This document shows, one piece after another, positions 37,195-38,876 of a DNA stretch of 38,876 nucleotides (the first letter of the stretch is position 1; the number at the start of each line of letters is the position of its first letter). The position numbers and the translations under genes were made by a program. The notes beneath the pieces are model-generated. The model saw nothing but the letters and a program-made list of their open reading frames with translations. It made no database searches and was not told the DNA's origin. This stretch comes from a virus: positions 1 through 38,876 of the IMG/VR virus record IMGVR_UViG_3300035698_004484. The stretch is one strand, 5' to 3'.

Positions 37195-38657
37195 GATAAT
37201 GGTACCGAAGTAGTTTCGTTTAGAAGCTGTGCAAATTTACCCTTTGGTTTTTTCGGAAGCAGTGATCTACGTGGCCCCAAAAATTTAACTGCTTCCCTTC
37301 CACCAAAGAATGCACCCGCTATAAATGGTGCTCTTTGTGCAGTCATTACAGCACCAATTGTAAGCTTATCTAACATTCCAGTTTGTTTATCAAATTGTCC
37401 AGATTTAACTAGCGTATTTACTTTATTTAGGTTAGAGTATGAGGTGTTAAGTTCTTTCAGTCCTTCTAATGCAGGTTCTCCTTGTTCTTGTGCTACTCTT
37501 TTGTCTAATATATCTTGTACACTATCTCTATAAGTCCTAGCTACATCACTCTTTATTGACGCACTTTCACTACCGCTCTTTGTAAACGCCTTTGACTTTT
37601 TAAATGCCTCAGTATCCCATTCAACTCGTTCTTCCCAAGCTTTTTTAGCAGGAAGTATTCTATCATCATCTATAACCTTAGAGGCTTCTTTTTGTAGCCT
37701 TTTTACTAAAACCTCATTTTTTCTAGGGTTCTCTAAGTGTAGTTTAATAGCTTTTGCTTTTATTCTTTGTGCTATTTCGTAATCCGTTACAGGATTTTTT
37801 ATATCGTCATAATAAGGAACTATTTTTTTAGCTGTGTCTACTAATTCACCTTCTGTTCTTTTGTGCATAAGTGTTTTTGGCTCAAATCCATTTCTTATAA
37901 TTCTGGACTTTACTAGAGTATCGGCTAATTCTGGAGCATCGTCTATTAGATTAACGGATTGTGATTTACTAGCTCCTAGTAGACTTAAAGTACTTCTACC
38001 AATTCTTTCTTCAGCGTCTAAGCCTGTAATAGCTTTCATAGCTTTATCTTTTAATTTACCAATACTTTTAACTCCGGCCCCTAATGCAGAAGGAGTAGCC
38101 ATTAAGACCGATCCTGCTGCTGCTATTTGAAGTCCTTGTTTAGCTGCTTCGTCATATTCTTCACCTTCTGCTACAGCTTTTCCGGCAGTTATTCCAAAAT
38201 TTTGAATTGATGCTCCTATAAATCTTGCTACTGGGCTTACTCCGCCAGTAGTGGCTGCTTCAGCAGATACTCCAACTCCAAGTCCTAGACCCGCAGCTAT
38301 AGGATTATCTACTATAGTTTGTCTTTGAAACTCTGTTATTTCCTTAGCGTTTTTAGTAAATTCTGTTGCTACTTGAGATGTACTGATTTCTCCAGAAGCT
38401 AATTGTCTAGCAGTCTTACTAACAGCTATAATCTGGTCTGATAAAGGTATAATACTATTAATACCAGCTATAGCAGCAGTCACTTTTCTGTCAACAAAAT
38501 CAACAGCCTTCATATAGCTTTCTGTAGCTTTGTTAACAAACTCATCGTCAGAAAATTTAGGTTTATTCTTATTACTCACTTTTGTAAAAGATTGATTTGG
38601 ATCAAATGCAGGTTTCTTATTCACTTTTGTAAAAGGTTGATTTGGATCAAATGGCAT
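37176..38657 (-). CDS. Ejection-type internal virion protein (493 aa)
   Basis: The N-terminus MPFDPNQPFTKVNKKPAFDP carries FDPNQxFTKV twice, a short motif (PFxPxxPFxxV) found at the start of podovirus internal/ejection-related proteins. A Gly/Ala-rich middle (DNPIAAGLGLGVGVSAEAAT; GITAGKAVAEGEEYDEAAKQ; GLQIAAAGSVLMATPSALGA) could insert in membranes. A long helical, charged part follows, then FIAGAFFGGREAVKFLGPRR near the end. No enzyme motif. It belongs to the minus-strand late cluster seen from the other side. The ATG has GGAG eight bases upstream. Confidence 0.65.
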   Translation of the reverse strand: MPFDPNQPFTKVNKKPAFDPNQSFTKVSNKNKPKFSDDEFVNKATESYMKAVDFVDRKVTAAIAGINSIIPLSDQIIAVSKTARQLASGEISTSQVATEFTKNAKEITEFQRQTIVDNPIAAGLGLGVGVSAEAATTGGVSPVARFIGASIQNFGITAGKAVAEGEEYDEAAKQGLQIAAAGSVLMATPSALGAGVKSIGKLKDKAMKAITGLDAEERIGRSTLSLLGASKSQSVNLIDDAPELADTLVKSRIIRNGFEPKTLMHKRTEGELVDTAKKIVPYYDDIKNPVTDYEIAQRIKAKAIKLHLENPRKNEVLVKRLQKEASKVIDDDRILPAKKAWEERVEWDTEAFKKSKAFTKSGSESASIKSDVARTYRDSVQDILDKRVAQEQGEPALEGLKELNTSYSNLNKVNTLVKSGQFDKQTGMLDKLTIGAVMTAQRAPFIAGAFFGGREAVKFLGPRRSLLPKKPKGKFAQLLNETTSVPLSQLNRK

Positions 38658-38665
38658 AATTACTC

Positions 38666-38876
38666 CTATTCGTATGTACTACCGTTCCATTTATATATTG
38701 TACCGTTTTGGTCTATTTCATCCCCTATCTCAGGTGCTTCTTCTCCTAAAGCTTTTTTATTTGCTTTATTTACAGATATGTCCCTAGTTAATACAGGATA
38801 AAATCTTTGTTTTTCTGCGTCATAAGTTACTTCGTTAGAATTATTTTGATAGTCTTCTATTATGGTTTGTAGAGCA
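38666..38876 (-). CDS. Partial virion gene, 5' end off the right edge
   Basis: An open frame enters from the right edge and ends with TAG at 38666, nine bases before the next start. The visible 69 residues (TIIEDYQNNSNEVTYDAEKQ, RFYPVLTRDISVNKANKKAL, ending DQNGTIYKWNGSTYE) are acidic with a beta-type end. Function unknown; presumably another late virion protein. Confidence 0.6.
   Translation of the reverse strand, partial: ALQTIIEDYQNNSNEVTYDAEKQRFYPVLTRDISVNKANKKALGEEAPEIGDEIDQNGTIYKWNGSTYE

Overview
This is an AT-rich, densely packed bacteriophage genome segment; no host genes are visible. TTGACA/TATAAT promoters with 17-bp spacers and strong GGAGG ribosome binding sites point to a host with a conventional housekeeping sigma factor and strong Shine-Dalgarno use, which argues against Bacteroidetes. 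The sequence does not identify the host further. A large P22-type portal, a separate scaffold, a capsid protein and an ejection-type internal protein, with no tape measure or tail tube in view, suggest a short-tailed (podovirus-like) phage. The rest of the genome is not visible, so this is inference.

Layout. From 1 to about 19.9 kb every gene is on the minus strand. Read in the direction of transcription: small early/regulatory genes and structured RNA segments (19.9-18.2 kb); a metallophosphoesterase, an exported trypsin-like protease, an endonuclease VII-HAD fusion, a MazZ-like nucleotide hydrolase, a second metallophosphoesterase and a zincin (18.2-13.6 kb); then the packaging and head module (putative small terminase, large terminase, portal, scaffold, major capsid protein), a beta-helix virion protein, an XhlA-like holin-associated protein, structural proteins of unknown role and fibre proteins running off the left edge. 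A 1.1-kb non-coding control region (19.93-21.07 kb) carries inverted and direct repeats, DnaA-box-like sites and a large GC-rich hairpin; divergent promoters leave it in both directions. From 21.15 to 37.19 kb all genes are on the plus strand: about 20 small early genes, then replication and recombination genes (family A polymerase, PD-(D/E)XK exonuclease, Sak4-like ATPase, ssDNA-binding protein, primase-polymerase, Holliday junction resolvase-like nuclease, RNA ligase, SF2 helicase interrupted by an intein), with an M15 endolysin among them. At 37.18 kb this strand collides with a minus-strand virion gene and a further partial gene that runs off the right edge.

Structural genes at both ends on the same strand suggest that the late cluster is continuous through sequence outside the window, i.e. 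a circular or circularly permuted map with one divergence point (about 20 kb) and one convergence point (37.18 kb). The replication set fits recombination-dependent replication, probably begun at or near the 20-21 kb region.

Most notable: the HNH-containing intein splitting the helicase P-loop; the endonuclease VII-HAD fusion; two minus-strand leaders able to form alternative structures next to the ribosome binding site; a roughly 300-nt gene-free candidate RNA; the repeat-rich control region; a shared promoter design with an extended -10 element; in-frame 18-bp hexapeptide repeats; and a phage-encoded exported serine protease.
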